Positions 25,703-34,205 of a stretch of 54,626 nt of DNA are shown here, piece by piece; positions within the stretch are counted from its first letter, which is position 1, and the number at the start of each line of letters is the position of its first letter. Source of the stretch: a virus; the IMG/VR virus record IMGVR_UViG_3300027868_000010, positions 1-54,626 of that record. One strand, given 5' to 3'. Both the position numbers and the translations under genes were made by a program. The notes under the pieces were generated by a model. That model was not told the origin of the DNA. It worked only from the letters and a program-made list of their open reading frames with translations, and made no database searches.

Positions 25703-25732
25703 TTGCCGACCACGGCATGGCCGTGTTATAAT
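25703..25732 (+). promoter_or_regulatory. Sigma70-like promoter of the lysis block, with a dyad in its spacer
   Basis: TTGCCG (25703-25708) and TATAAT (25727-25732) are 18 bases apart, with an extended TGT before the -10. The spacer contains the perfect inverted repeat CACGGC-ATG-GCCGTG (25711-25725), a possible operator or a small terminator stem for the fibre gene upstream. The next ATG is 24 bases after the -10, so the leader is very short. Confidence 0.68.
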
Positions 25733-25756
25733 TATTCATCACTTTTGGAGATTGTT

Positions 25757-26110
25757 ATGCTAAAGAATTTTATCGCGGGACTTGTTATGTATGTCGTGGT
25801 GTCGCTCAGCCTTATGGTTGCGACTTCTGCCCATCACTTCAAGCCGGAACAGAGAGTGAACATTCGCTTCTTCTGTAAGACTCAGCTTGCGTCCGAGGTT
25901 CATGTCACCGCGAAAACAGCAGCCAATCGCCAGATAATCCAGGCGACCTCTTGCGTACAGATTCCATGGCCCGTTAACGCCACCGTTGTGAAGCTGGTTA
26001 GCGAGGTCAAGAACGGTATGAACGGCGACATGATCGAAATTTTCGAAGTCAAGATAGACGACGGACCCACCGTATATGTGCCGTCGAAAAAGCAGGGCCG
26101 TGATGCTTGA
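25757..26110 (+). CDS. Small exported or membrane-anchored protein
   Basis: This 117-residue protein has one hydrophobic segment at residues 5-24 (FIAGLVMYVVVSLSLMVATS) ending near SAHH, which looks like a signal peptide or an N-in anchor. The rest is a soluble periplasmic-looking domain with two Cys (FFCKTQL, TSCVQIP) that could form a disulfide. TTGGAG precedes the ATG. It is the first gene after the promoter and is followed by holin-like proteins. Family not recognised. Confidence 0.68.
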   Translation: MLKNFIAGLVMYVVVSLSLMVATSAHHFKPEQRVNIRFFCKTQLASEVHVTAKTAANRQIIQATSCVQIPWPVNATVVKLVSEVKNGMNGDMIEIFEVKIDDGPTVYVPSKKQGRDA

Positions 26111-26354
26111 TCTAGTCGGTCTCTCACCCCTCAATGTGATCCTGATTTGTGGGATCACATGGCTCTCTGGTATGTTTGTGTGGCTGCTCAAGCGGTTCAT
26201 CAAGAGCTATGACGACAACACACGGACGCTCGTTGAGATAAACAGGACGATGCAAGTCATGGACAAAAAGCTGGACATGGCGACGCAGGTTGATCGGGAA
26301 ATATTAGTGGAATTGTCACGGTCAGACACGTGCCACTTCCGAGCAGGAGAATAA
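26103..26354 (+). CDS. Holin-like or membrane coiled-coil protein
   Basis: This 83-residue protein has one strong transmembrane segment at about residues 9-30 (PLNVILICGITWLSGMFVWLL), then a basic turn (KRFIKSYDD) and a charged helix (ILVEINRTMQVMDKKLDMATQ-like) suited to a coiled coil. Proteins of this shape occur in phage lysis cassettes as holins, anti-holins or inner-membrane spanins. It overlaps the previous gene by 8 bases. The precise role is not decided by sequence. Confidence 0.6.
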   Translation: MLDLVGLSPLNVILICGITWLSGMFVWLLKRFIKSYDDNTRTLVEINRTMQVMDKKLDMATQVDREILVELSRSDTCHFRAGE

Positions 26355-26355
26355 A

Positions 26356-26565
26356 ATGTTTAAAGGTTATCGCACAATCATCTTCAACGTCGTCATGATG
26401 GGCGGCTTGTTGATCAAATCATTCTATCCGGAAGCCGTGACGCCCGACGTCGAACAGGTCGGCGAAATGCTCGACTTAATCGAGACAGCCTGGGCCAGTA
26501 TCTGGGGTGTCGGCAACATGTACTTCCGCGCCATCACCAACACCAAGATCGGATCGTCCTCATGA
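26356..26565 (+). CDS. Putative holin or small membrane protein
   Basis: This 69-residue protein starts MFKGYRTIIFNVVMMGGLLIKSFYPEA, a hydrophobic first half like many small phage holin-like proteins, and has a second amphipathic helix (IETAWASIWGVGNMYFRAIT). It ends in the polar NTKIGSSS. GGAG lies before the ATG. Its position between another membrane protein and a lipoprotein supports a lysis function. Confidence 0.6.
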   Translation: MFKGYRTIIFNVVMMGGLLIKSFYPEAVTPDVEQVGEMLDLIETAWASIWGVGNMYFRAITNTKIGSSS

Positions 26566-26990
26566 TCAAGAAAATCGGGGTACTCTTGGCTGTCCTGCTC
26601 GTCGCAGGATGTGCCACGGGCCGCATTCCCCAGGCGGACCTCACACCGACCCAACGCTACGTCCAGGCGGACGGCAACTTCAAGGCGCTCTTGCTGACGA
26701 TCCAGCAGGAAGCCTTCGCCGGTCGCATCACCGTGGAACAGGCCAAGGAAATCAAGCCGCTCATCGCAACGCTCAAGATCGCGATGGACACGTGGGGCTT
26801 GGCACCGGACAACGTCAACGCCGAGACGACTGCCATCCTGGCACTGTCGGCGGTCCAGCAGGTACTCGCCAAGCTGGGTCCGCAAGCCGGTCTAACAGAA
26901 ACGGAGAAGACCGACCTGATCGAGGCCGTTATATCTGAATTCTTCAAGGCCGACGTCAACCAATCCAAGGGGTATGCGCTATGGGTGTAG
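26562..26990 (+). CDS. Outer-membrane lipoprotein, possible spanin component
   Basis: This 142-residue protein has a classical lipoprotein signal: MIKKIGVLLAVLLVAGC, with the lipobox LVAGC placing the lipidated Cys at residue 17. The mature part is helical (ADGNFKALLLTIQQEAFAGR, TEKTDLIEAVISEFFKAD). In a lysis cassette such a lipoprotein may act as an outer-membrane spanin, although it is longer than typical ones. The ATG overlaps the previous stop (ATGA) and its end overlaps the next gene by 10 bases. Confidence 0.65.
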   Translation: MIKKIGVLLAVLLVAGCATGRIPQADLTPTQRYVQADGNFKALLLTIQQEAFAGRITVEQAKEIKPLIATLKIAMDTWGLAPDNVNAETTAILALSAVQQVLAKLGPQAGLTETEKTDLIEAVISEFFKADVNQSKGYALWV

Positions 26991-27190
26991 GTTTCCAATT
27001 CGCACAAGTCCTGCTCTCCGGAGCAATCCAATATCTGCTGCAAGCGCAGAAAACAAACGCCATGATCATGAAGGCTCACGCCGAGGGCAGGGAGATCACT
27101 TCCGAAGAACTCGAGACACTTCGGACGGAACGCGACACGATCATCCTGGCGACGGAAGCCTCCCTCGACAAGTTGATCAACGGTGGCTGA
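26981..27190 (+). CDS. Small helical protein
   Basis: This 69-residue protein overlaps the lipoprotein gene by 10 bases. Residues 1-22 are moderately hydrophobic (GVGFQFAQVLLSGAIQYLLQ), and the rest is a charged helix (GREITSEELETLRTERDTI). It resembles small phage proteins that follow lysis genes. It may work with the lipoprotein, but no motif shows this. Confidence 0.6.
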   Translation: MGVGFQFAQVLLSGAIQYLLQAQKTNAMIMKAHAEGREITSEELETLRTERDTIILATEASLDKLINGG

Positions 27191-28466
27191 TCGTCCATCT
27201 TGGGACGATATTCAAGAGACACTAAAGGCGGCGGGGGGCAACAAAACCCTCGCCGCTTCGTCTCTGGGTATCCCGCGCACGACTTTACGTCGGTGGATCG
27301 ATGAAGGGGAAGAGGCTGACGAGGCCCTGATCCCCCAGACACCCGACGTTCAGATCAGTGTCCTCACTCAACAGGTCAAGCGGCTCCAGCGCGAGCTAAT
27401 CAACCGCGAGAAAGAAACTCTCGAGGCTGACGAGGTCCGTCAGTATATCCTCGAGCTTGGCGAGCACGAGGGGCGGGCCCCTGCATGGGTCAACTCAAAC
27501 CCCGACGTGTCGTACAACCACGGCATCCCCTCCCTGTTCCTGTCTGACTTGCACTACGGTGAGGTCGTGAAGGCCGAAGAGGTTTTCTTCACCAATGAAT
27601 ATGACAGCGACATCGCCGAGCGTCGCATCCAGAAGACGGTCGACACCGCGATCATGCTGACGCATGAAGTGCTGAAAGACCCCGTGTTCCCTGGTGCTGT
27701 CCTCGTCCTGGGCGGCGACAACATCAACGGTATGATCCACGAAGAATTGACCGTTGGTTCCGACCGGCGTCTCATGGATCAGATACTGGGTATCAGCGAC
27801 ATCCTTCACGGCGTCATCCTCAAGATGCTCAAGGTCTATGGCAAGCTGTTCATTCCTGGCGTGCCGGGCAACCACGGGCGGGCGACGTTCAAGACCTGGA
27901 CGAAGTTCACCGCCGCGACCAATGCCGACTGGCTCGTGTACCAGCTGCTCGAGAGATATCTGGCTCAGCAAGTAGCACGTGGCGAGGTCGTCTTCATGTG
28001 TCCTCCCGCGCGCGACATCACGTTCAGGGTTGCGGGCAGGGGATATCGTCTCACTCACGGGGATCAGTTCCGTGGTGGCGACGGCATCATCGGACCCATC
28101 GGACCCATAACGCGTGGCGACATGAAGAAACGCAACATGGCGAATGCCCTGCCCCACGACGACGAGATATATGACACCCTGCTCTGCGGTCACTTCCACA
28201 AGCTGTTCCAGTCGAAGAGCCTGATCATCAACGGCACCACGAAGGGCTTCGACGAGTACAGTCTTGCGAACAACTTCTCCTATGAGCCACCGCAGCAGGG
28301 TCTGTGGATGACGCATGAGAAATACGGCATCAATCACTTCATGCCGGTGTTGTGCGACGAGCCAAGCGATGCGATCTACAGCCCGGCGTGGGTCGAGTGG
28401 AAAGAGCAACGTGAATTGACGACGTCACACATGATCGCCGACACGATGGAATGGGTGGGGTCATGA
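27183..28466 (+). CDS. HTH-metallophosphoesterase fusion
   Basis: This 427-residue protein starts at GTG 27183. Residues 8-40 form a Fis/psq-type helix-turn-helix (GGNKTLAASSLGIPRTTLRRW), followed by a coiled coil (VKRLQRELINREKETLEAD). From about residue 115 there is a calcineurin-like phosphoesterase with the full metal set: LSDLHYGE (D-x-H), LGGDNING, PGNHGR, LTHGDQF and CGHFHK. It should therefore be an active two-metal enzyme, possibly acting on DNA because of the HTH. Similar proteins are found in many phages near packaging or lysis genes, with no agreed role. It is followed by a terminator. Confidence 0.85.
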   Translation: MADRPSWDDIQETLKAAGGNKTLAASSLGIPRTTLRRWIDEGEEADEALIPQTPDVQISVLTQQVKRLQRELINREKETLEADEVRQYILELGEHEGRAPAWVNSNPDVSYNHGIPSLFLSDLHYGEVVKAEEVFFTNEYDSDIAERRIQKTVDTAIMLTHEVLKDPVFPGAVLVLGGDNINGMIHEELTVGSDRRLMDQILGISDILHGVILKMLKVYGKLFIPGVPGNHGRATFKTWTKFTAATNADWLVYQLLERYLAQQVARGEVVFMCPPARDITFRVAGRGYRLTHGDQFRGGDGIIGPIGPITRGDMKKRNMANALPHDDEIYDTLLCGHFHKLFQSKSLIINGTTKGFDEYSLANNFSYEPPQQGLWMTHEKYGINHFMPVLCDEPSDAIYSPAWVEWKEQRELTTSHMIADTMEWVGS

Positions 28467-28519
28467 GCGGCCCAACGTAAAGCATAGGATACTTCTACAG
28501 GTGCATTCAGTACCTTTTG

Positions 28520-28549
28520 GGGGCCGGCGTTCCAGCTCCGGCCCCTTTC
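28520..28549 (+). terminator. Rho-independent terminator after the phosphoesterase gene
   Basis: GGGGCCGG (28520-28527) pairs perfectly with CCGGCCCC (28538-28545), followed by TTTCC. It lies 53 bases after the stop and marks the boundary between the virion/lysis half and the metabolic half of the genome. The T-run is short, but the stem is very strong. Confidence 0.75.
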
Positions 28550-28588
28550 CTCCCACCAAGCGTCCGTCGCTTGTACAGATAGAAAGCA

Positions 28589-30559
28589 ATGAAAATGGTC
28601 AGTACCAGAGCCAATATCATCACCCGCAGGACATATAATAGGCCAATCGACGAAGAAAATGGTGTTTTCGAGACGTGGGAACAAACCATCCACCGAGTGA
28701 CCTGTCATCAGGAGTGGTTGTGGCGTCGAGCGAAGGGTCGAGAGCTTGGCGTGAAAGAAAATAATGAGTTGGAAGATCTTCGAGACCTGATGCTCGACCG
28801 CAAGGCATCCGTCTCCGGTCGCACCCTCTGGCTTGGCGGCACCGACGTGTCGAAGAAGCGCGAGGCCTCGCAGTTCAATTGCGCCCACCTGAAAGTAGAG
28901 ACGGTTCACGACATGGTCGACGTGCTCTGGCTCTTGCTCCAGGGGTGTGGTGTAGGGGCGACGCCGGTCGCCGGAACTCTCAACGGCTTCAACAATCCGA
29001 TGGAAGTCGATATCATTTATTCAGATCGAACCGAGAAAGGTGGCAACGATGAGAACGTGGAAGAGTGGGATGCAGAGAACCGAGTCTGGACTGTTCGTAT
29101 TGGCGATAGCGCAGAGGCTTGGGCGAAGTCGATTGGCAAACTTCTTGCGGGGAAGTACCCTGCTCATCGTATTGTTCTCGACTTTTCTGAGCTTCGTCCT
29201 TCTGGGCTTCGTCTATCCGGTTATGGCTGGGTATCATCTGGTGACAAGGCGATTTCTGTCGCCTACAAAGCAATTTGTGAAATCCTCTCGCGCAAAGCGG
29301 GACAACTCTTAGACAGGCATAACATTCATGACATCCTCAACTGGCTTGGGACGATACTTAGCTCGCGCCGCTCGAGCGAGATCGTCCTATATCCCCACGG
29401 CGAACTCGGATGGCGACACTTCGCTCAATTCAAAAAAGACTTCTGGCTCCATGACAACCAACACCGCCAGCAGTCAAACAACTCCCTTCTGTTCGGTCGG
29501 AAGCCCACCGAGGACGAACTAAAAGAAGTCTTCGAAATGATGATCGAGGCAGGGGGAACTGAACCCGGCTTCATCAATGCGGCGGCGGCTATCCTGCGGG
29601 CCCCGTGGTTCGCGGGCGTCAACCCGTGCGGAGAAATCCTCCTGGCGAACAAGTCGTTCTGTAATCTGGTCGAGGTCAACGTGTCCGCGTTCATGAACGA
29701 CCCGGTGGGTCTGCGGCGTGCGATGTACATCATGGGCAGGGCGAACTACCGGCAGACGTGCGTCGACCTTCGTGACGGCATCCTCCAGTCAGCTTGGCAT
29801 GAGAACAATGAATTCCTGCGGCTCTGCGGCGTCGGTCTTACGGGTGTAACAGGGCGTCCCGATCTGACACCATACGACTTTGGTGTTCTGCGGAATAATG
29901 CGACGCTTGGGACGTATAGTATGGCTGATGATCTCGGTCTGCCGCGTCCCAAGCTGACCACCACGATCAAGCCGAGTGGAACCCTGGGTAAGATCATGGA
30001 CGCGGAGGGCGAGGGCGCACACAAACCGCCGGGCCGCTACATGTTCAACAACGTCAAGATCGGGTCGCACGATCCGCTGATCCCGAAACTCGAGGCGTCG
30101 GGCTATCACGTGTTCGACAGCCCCAACCCCACCGACACCGACACCAAGATCGTGGCGTTCCCTGTCAAATATGACAACAGCGTGTTCACGATGCGCGACG
30201 GCATGGAGGTCAACGACGAGAGCGCGGTCGATCAGCTTGAACGATACAAGATGCTCATGAACCACTACGTGGATCACAACTGTTCCATCACGGTCAGCTA
30301 CCACGACCAGGAAGTCCCGGCGATCATCCGCTGGCTACTGGACAACTGGGACAGCTATGTGGGTGTCTCATTCATGCCCCGCATTGATCCCACGGTGAGC
30401 GCCGCCGACATCGGCTACGCCTATCTCCCCCAGGAGGTCGTGACCAAGGAACGGTACGAGCAATACGTTGACAGTCTACAACCTGTATTTATCGACGAAG
30501 ATACAGGCTCTGCCCTGGTCGACGAAGATTGTGAAAATGGCTTCTGCCCCGTAAGATAA
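28589..30559 (+). CDS. nrdJ: Adenosylcobalamin-dependent (class II) ribonucleoside-triphosphate reductase
   Basis: This 656-residue enzyme reduces ribonucleotides to deoxyribonucleotides using vitamin B12, without need for oxygen. It fits the monomeric class II type: the first redox Cys in QFNCAHLKVE (near residue 97), the thiyl-radical Cys in VNPCGEILLANKSFCNLVEV (near 346), LTTTIKPSGTLGKIM, and the C-terminal shuttle pair CENGFC (residues 648 and 653), with the same five-residue spacing as in Lactobacillus RTPR. It is shorter than that enzyme (about 740). The host or surroundings must supply cobalamin. The gene opens the nucleotide and replication half of the genome. Confidence 0.88.
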   Translation: MKMVSTRANIITRRTYNRPIDEENGVFETWEQTIHRVTCHQEWLWRRAKGRELGVKENNELEDLRDLMLDRKASVSGRTLWLGGTDVSKKREASQFNCAHLKVETVHDMVDVLWLLLQGCGVGATPVAGTLNGFNNPMEVDIIYSDRTEKGGNDENVEEWDAENRVWTVRIGDSAEAWAKSIGKLLAGKYPAHRIVLDFSELRPSGLRLSGYGWVSSGDKAISVAYKAICEILSRKAGQLLDRHNIHDILNWLGTILSSRRSSEIVLYPHGELGWRHFAQFKKDFWLHDNQHRQQSNNSLLFGRKPTEDELKEVFEMMIEAGGTEPGFINAAAAILRAPWFAGVNPCGEILLANKSFCNLVEVNVSAFMNDPVGLRRAMYIMGRANYRQTCVDLRDGILQSAWHENNEFLRLCGVGLTGVTGRPDLTPYDFGVLRNNATLGTYSMADDLGLPRPKLTTTIKPSGTLGKIMDAEGEGAHKPPGRYMFNNVKIGSHDPLIPKLEASGYHVFDSPNPTDTDTKIVAFPVKYDNSVFTMRDGMEVNDESAVDQLERYKMLMNHYVDHNCSITVSYHDQEVPAIIRWLLDNWDSYVGVSFMPRIDPTVSAADIGYAYLPQEVVTKERYEQYVDSLQPVFIDEDTGSALVDEDCENGFCPVR

Positions 30560-30562
30560 TGT

Positions 30563-30590
30563 TTGACGCCGGTTCGAAACGTGATATACT
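30563..30590 (+). promoter_or_regulatory. Sigma70-like promoter
   Basis: TTGACG (30563-30568) and TATACT (30585-30590) are 16 bases apart with an extended TGA before the -10. It starts four bases after the reductase stop and would drive the 59-residue gene and the helicase downstream. Confidence 0.68.
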
Positions 30591-30606
30591 AAAAGAGATA
30601 AAAAAA

Positions 30607-30630
30607 GGGGGGGTGTAGCCGCACCCTCCC
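30607..30630 (+). promoter_or_regulatory. Leader hairpin directly after the promoter
   Basis: GGGGGGGTG (30607-30615) can pair with CACCCTCCC (30622-30630) with one G-T wobble and a six-base loop. It starts about 16 bases after the -10, so it would lie near the 5' end of the new transcript and may protect it. It could also be a terminator for the reductase transcript, but no T-run follows. Confidence 0.5.
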
Positions 30631-30653
30631 CAACTTCCAAAATTCTAAGGAAA

Positions 30654-30833
30654 ATGGATATGTTTGGCGAATACAAGATCACAAAAGAAATGTCACGAGA
30701 GATATTCTCTGACGAAAACCTTATACGAATGGACATGACGAATTCGTATGGTTTAATCAGCAACACCTTCGACAGGGCGGATGATATCGTTGCCGAAATT
30801 AGGCACGAGATCGAGGTTCACGGCACGGTCTAA
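30654..30833 (+). CDS. Small acidic hypothetical protein
   Basis: This 59-residue protein starts at ATG 30654 with CTAAGGAAA in front. It is charged and soluble (KEMSREIFSDENLIRMDMTN, ADDIVAEIRHEIEVHG). It lies between the promoter-hairpin pair and the helicase gene. Family not recognised. Confidence 0.55.
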   Translation: MDMFGEYKITKEMSREIFSDENLIRMDMTNSYGLISNTFDRADDIVAEIRHEIEVHGTV

Positions 30834-30850
30834 TCCTCAAGGGGCACTCC

Positions 30851-32641
30851 ATGACTACCGTAGAAATGCACGGTACGAGCCTATTGGTTCGTCCGCCGAA
30901 CGACGAAGTTTCCTATCGCAAGGCGCTGACCCTGCCCGAGAAACGCTGGCACAAGAGCAAGCAGGGGTGGGTCTGCAAGCCTATATTTAGCAACATGAAT
31001 GCCATCTATGGTATATGGCCTGACGCCAAGTGGAACCTTGACTGCTGGGAACTTTTTCTCACGGCCAAGCACGAGGAAGAGCTTCGCCAGAAGACGCTCG
31101 ACAGCAAGGAAGAATTCGACTTCACCCTGCTCGCCAAGACCCCATTCAAATACGAGCCGATGATCCACCAGATGAAGGCGCTGCTGCTGGGCAGGGACAT
31201 GCCCTACTTCGCATACCTCATGGACCAAGGCACCGGCAAGACCAAGGTCACCATCGACGACGCGGCTCACAACTACCGTGAGGATCGCATCGAAGCCATG
31301 CTGGTGGTCGCTCCCAACTCAGTCAAGACGAACTGGGTCATGTGGGAATGCCACAAGGAAGAAGAGGGCGATATGGATGCTCTCGAGGATCATATGGCAC
31401 CTGACATCGACGTCGTGAAAGGCGTGTGGATCAGCCAACCAAACAGGGACGAAAAAGCAGAATGGAAAGCGTTCGAGAGAGAGATCACGAGGCTGGTGAA
31501 CCTTCCCAAGGGAACCAAGAAACCTCTTGTTGTTTTGTCGGTCAATATCGATGCCCTGAATGTCGCCCGCTGCTACGACTTCTTACTACAATTCGTTACC
31601 GCTTTCAGAACGATGATCTCTGTGGACGAGAGCACGCGCATAAAAAACAGGTCAAGCAAGCGTACCAAAGCGGCGATGAAGCTGCGCGCCAAGTGTCCCA
31701 TCGCAAGAATTCTAAGCGGCACGCCCATTATCAAGAACCCCTTAAACAGTTTCGCCCAGTTCGGGTTCCTCTCCGCAGATATTCTGGGCTACGGAAACTT
31801 CTATTCCTTTCGTAATCGCTACGCCACCATGGGTGGGTTCAAGGACAAGCAGGTCATGTCCTACAAGAACCTGGACGAACTGTCCGACAAGATTGCTTCC
31901 TGCTCATACCGCGTGCTCAAGAAAGACTGCCTCGACCTGCCGCCCCAGGTATATAAGAAACGCCGCGTCACTCTCAAGCCGGCGCAGCTGAAAGCCTACA
32001 AGGAAATGCAGGTTCAACTTTATACGGAGTGGAAAGATGACCGCATCGAAGCCCCCATCGTCCTCACACAATTGCTCTTGTTCCAAGAAATCGTCGGAGG
32101 ATACCTCCCGATCATCGAAGGTGGAGAGCGAGTTGGAACTTATGAACTCGTCAAGCCAAAAGAGAACCCAAAATTTTCCGAGGTCATTGACATTCTGGCA
32201 GAGGCGGGCGATCAACAGGCGGTGATCTGGTCTCGGTTCATTCCAGAGATCGATGGCTTGGCTGATTATATGGCTGGCCTTGGAATGAACGTCAGAAAGT
32301 TCTATGGCGGCACGAAAGAACGTGATAGAATTAGTATACGCAAGGCGTTCGCACGCGGTGAGATTGACTACATCGTGGCAAACCCAGCAGCCGGGGGAAT
32401 AGGCATTGACGAATTTAAAGTGGCGGCAGTCAGTATATACCTATCAAACGATTTCGATACGGAGAAGCGTGTCCAGTCCGAGGATCGACAGCACCGGATC
32501 GGATCGGAGATACACGACGCCATTACCTATTGGGATATTATTGCGCCCAACACGGTCGACGTGAAGATCATCCGCACGATGCGGAACGACGTCGAGATTT
32601 CAACACAAGTTATGAGAGACGGATGGAAGGCTTGGATTTAG
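30851..32641 (+). CDS. SNF2/superfamily 2 DNA helicase
   Basis: This 596-residue protein is a DNA-dependent ATPase of the SNF2 type. After a 110-residue N-terminal domain, the motifs follow in order: MDQGTGKT (Walker A, about 125), VVAPNSVKTNW (Ia), SVDESTRIKN (Walker B with DEST, about 259), ILSGTPIIKNP (III), then in the second lobe VIWSRFIPEIDGLADYM, VANPAAGGIGID (V) and VQSEDRQHRIGS (VI). Phage members act in replication or recombination, for example at replication forks. AAGGGG lies before the ATG. Confidence 0.9.
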   Translation: MTTVEMHGTSLLVRPPNDEVSYRKALTLPEKRWHKSKQGWVCKPIFSNMNAIYGIWPDAKWNLDCWELFLTAKHEEELRQKTLDSKEEFDFTLLAKTPFKYEPMIHQMKALLLGRDMPYFAYLMDQGTGKTKVTIDDAAHNYREDRIEAMLVVAPNSVKTNWVMWECHKEEEGDMDALEDHMAPDIDVVKGVWISQPNRDEKAEWKAFEREITRLVNLPKGTKKPLVVLSVNIDALNVARCYDFLLQFVTAFRTMISVDESTRIKNRSSKRTKAAMKLRAKCPIARILSGTPIIKNPLNSFAQFGFLSADILGYGNFYSFRNRYATMGGFKDKQVMSYKNLDELSDKIASCSYRVLKKDCLDLPPQVYKKRRVTLKPAQLKAYKEMQVQLYTEWKDDRIEAPIVLTQLLLFQEIVGGYLPIIEGGERVGTYELVKPKENPKFSEVIDILAEAGDQQAVIWSRFIPEIDGLADYMAGLGMNVRKFYGGTKERDRISIRKAFARGEIDYIVANPAAGGIGIDEFKVAAVSIYLSNDFDTEKRVQSEDRQHRIGSEIHDAITYWDIIAPNTVDVKIIRTMRNDVEISTQVMRDGWKAWI

Positions 32642-32782
32642 ATGGCAAAGAAAACTACATCGATCATGAAGCACAACTCGCAACCTCACCGTCGCACGAG
32701 CATCGGCAAGTCAGCCAACTCGCGCGTCATCCATAAGTCCAAGTCGCGGGCACACTCCAGCTACAGGGGTCAGGGCAAATGA
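32642..32782 (+). CDS. Small basic conserved phage protein
   Basis: This 46-residue, very basic protein begins one base after the helicase stop and ends KSRAHSSYRGQGK. Short basic proteins with TSIG...NSR...YRGQGK/R endings are common in phages and may bind nucleic acid; the function is unknown. Its stop overlaps the next start as ATGA. Confidence 0.7.
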   Translation: MAKKTTSIMKHNSQPHRRTSIGKSANSRVIHKSKSRAHSSYRGQGK

Positions 32783-32976
32783 GCGAACATGCATTTCCAA
32801 CCCATTTCGAAAACGACGAACACGGACTGTCGAAGCGTGAATACTTTGCCGCGCTGGCGATGCACGCCATCATAATCACGGAGAAGGGTGAGTGTGGGTC
32901 TACCCAGGTCGCCACGTGGGCATTCGTCCAGGCCGATGCAATGATCGCTGAAACGGAGAAACAAAATGAAACATGA
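32779..32976 (+). CDS. Small conserved phage protein
   Basis: This 65-residue protein has GLSKREYFAALAMHAIII and a C-terminal ATWAFVQADAMIAETEK. I know this pattern (KREYFAA... then W...QADA...) from many small phage proteins of unknown function. It overlaps both neighbours: ATGA with the basic protein and 11 bases with thyX. Confidence 0.7.
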   Translation: MSEHAFPTHFENDEHGLSKREYFAALAMHAIIITEKGECGSTQVATWAFVQADAMIAETEKQNET

Positions 32977-33811
32977 AGTTCTCGATCACGGCTACGTCTT
33001 ATACGTGGACCACATGGGCACCGATGCCGACATTGTGAAGGCGGCACGTGTATCGTATGCCGGTGACGTCGGTCACACAAGCGACGACATAAAGGACCGC
33101 CGGCTGATCCGTCGCCTCATGCACGACCACCACACGTCGCCGTTCGAAATGTGTGAACTGAAACTCGAAATGAAAATGCCGATCTTCGTAGCCCGTCAAT
33201 GGGTGCGGCACCGGACGGCGAGCCTCAACGAGATCAGCGCACGCTACACCGTGGTCGACGACGAAATGTTCCTGCCCGAAGAGTGGGCAAAACAATCGAC
33301 CGACAACAAGCAGGGGCGTTCCGACGAAGTCATCGACAACAACGCATATTATAATGGGGCGGCATCATACGTCCATGAAGCTGCGTTCGCGGCATATAAT
33401 AAGCTCTTGAAACATAGCGTGAGCCGGGAGTTGGCACGCACTGTCCTGCCGGTCGCCACCTATACCCGGTGGGTCTGGAAGATGGACCTTCACAATCTGC
33501 TCCACCTGTTGAAGCTTCGCACCGATCCGCACGCTCAGTTCGAGACGCGCGAGTACGCCAACGCGATCTATATGATCTGCCAGGAGTTATGGCCCATCAC
33601 TATGGAAGCGTTCAACGACTACGTCATGGGTGCCTACACCCTGACACGTCACGAGATCGACATCGTCAAGCTGTTGATCAAGGGTGTCGATGACCGTGAG
33701 GGTCGCCAGAACCGTGATAAGATAATGAAAAATCTCTCTCGTATCTATCTCGACGGCGGAACGATGACCCCTACGGAGTTCACACAATTCAGAAAGAGGT
33801 TTGAGATATGA
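32966..33811 (+). CDS. thyX: FAD-dependent thymidylate synthase
   Basis: This 281-residue enzyme makes dTMP from dUMP using FAD, NADPH and methylene-tetrahydrofolate. It contains the ThyX signature RHRTASLNEISARY at about residues 82-95, preceded by KMPIFVARQWV, and the later VLPVATYTRWVWKMDLHNLLHLLKLRTD with the catalytic-site Arg and His residues. It is slightly longer than the common 220-250. With the reductase and MazG-like genes it forms the dNTP supply of the phage. Confidence 0.93.
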   Translation: MKHEVLDHGYVLYVDHMGTDADIVKAARVSYAGDVGHTSDDIKDRRLIRRLMHDHHTSPFEMCELKLEMKMPIFVARQWVRHRTASLNEISARYTVVDDEMFLPEEWAKQSTDNKQGRSDEVIDNNAYYNGAASYVHEAAFAAYNKLLKHSVSRELARTVLPVATYTRWVWKMDLHNLLHLLKLRTDPHAQFETREYANAIYMICQELWPITMEAFNDYVMGAYTLTRHEIDIVKLLIKGVDDREGRQNRDKIMKNLSRIYLDGGTMTPTEFTQFRKRFEI

Positions 33812-34203
33812 GTAAGATGACAGAAATGGGTCAGGAGCTTCGGACCCTCAAGGATCGCAAGGAAGCCTTGGCCGAGGAAGAGAAGGCAGTCAACAGGCGC
33901 ATCAAGGCGCTGACCGAGCACGAGCTTCCGGAATACATGGAAGATAACGAAATCGACAAGATCACTATCGACGGCGTGGGCACAATCTACATTCAGAATA
34001 ATGTGTATGCCAGCGTCTTATCGGAAGACCGCGAAGCACTCTATATGTATCTTCGCGAGACGGGCAACGAGTCACTGGTCGTGGACTATGTGTTTCCTGC
34101 CACCCTGAAAGCGTTCTGCAAGGAACAGCTTAACAACGGTCAGCCTGTACCCGCCGTGGTCAAGGCTCACTACGTCCCCACCGCAATGTTACGGAGAAAA
34201 TAA
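33808..34203 (+). CDS. Conserved phage replication-region protein
   Basis: This 131-residue protein starts with a coiled coil (ELRTLKDRKEALAEEEKAVNRR) and then TIDGVGTIYIQNNVYASV, YLRETGNESLVVDYVFPATLKAFCKEQLNNG and a final YVPTAMLRRK. I recognise the pattern from phage replication regions, where such proteins precede SSB-like genes, but no function is established. It overlaps thyX by four bases (ATGA). Confidence 0.68.
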   Translation: MSKMTEMGQELRTLKDRKEALAEEEKAVNRRIKALTEHELPEYMEDNEIDKITIDGVGTIYIQNNVYASVLSEDREALYMYLRETGNESLVVDYVFPATLKAFCKEQLNNGQPVPAVVKAHYVPTAMLRRK

Positions 34204-34205
34204 TC

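Noticed and set aside
27495-28409. 304-residue minus-strand frame
   Set aside because: It is antisense to the phosphoesterase, whose catalytic motifs are clear; no gene-like features of its own.
28463-28480. Five-codon frame MSGPT on an ATGA junction after the phosphoesterase
   Set aside because: Too short to be a gene; it ends at once and a terminator follows.
33350-33355. TATAAT inside thyX as a promoter
   Set aside because: No acceptable -35 box lies 15-19 bases upstream.
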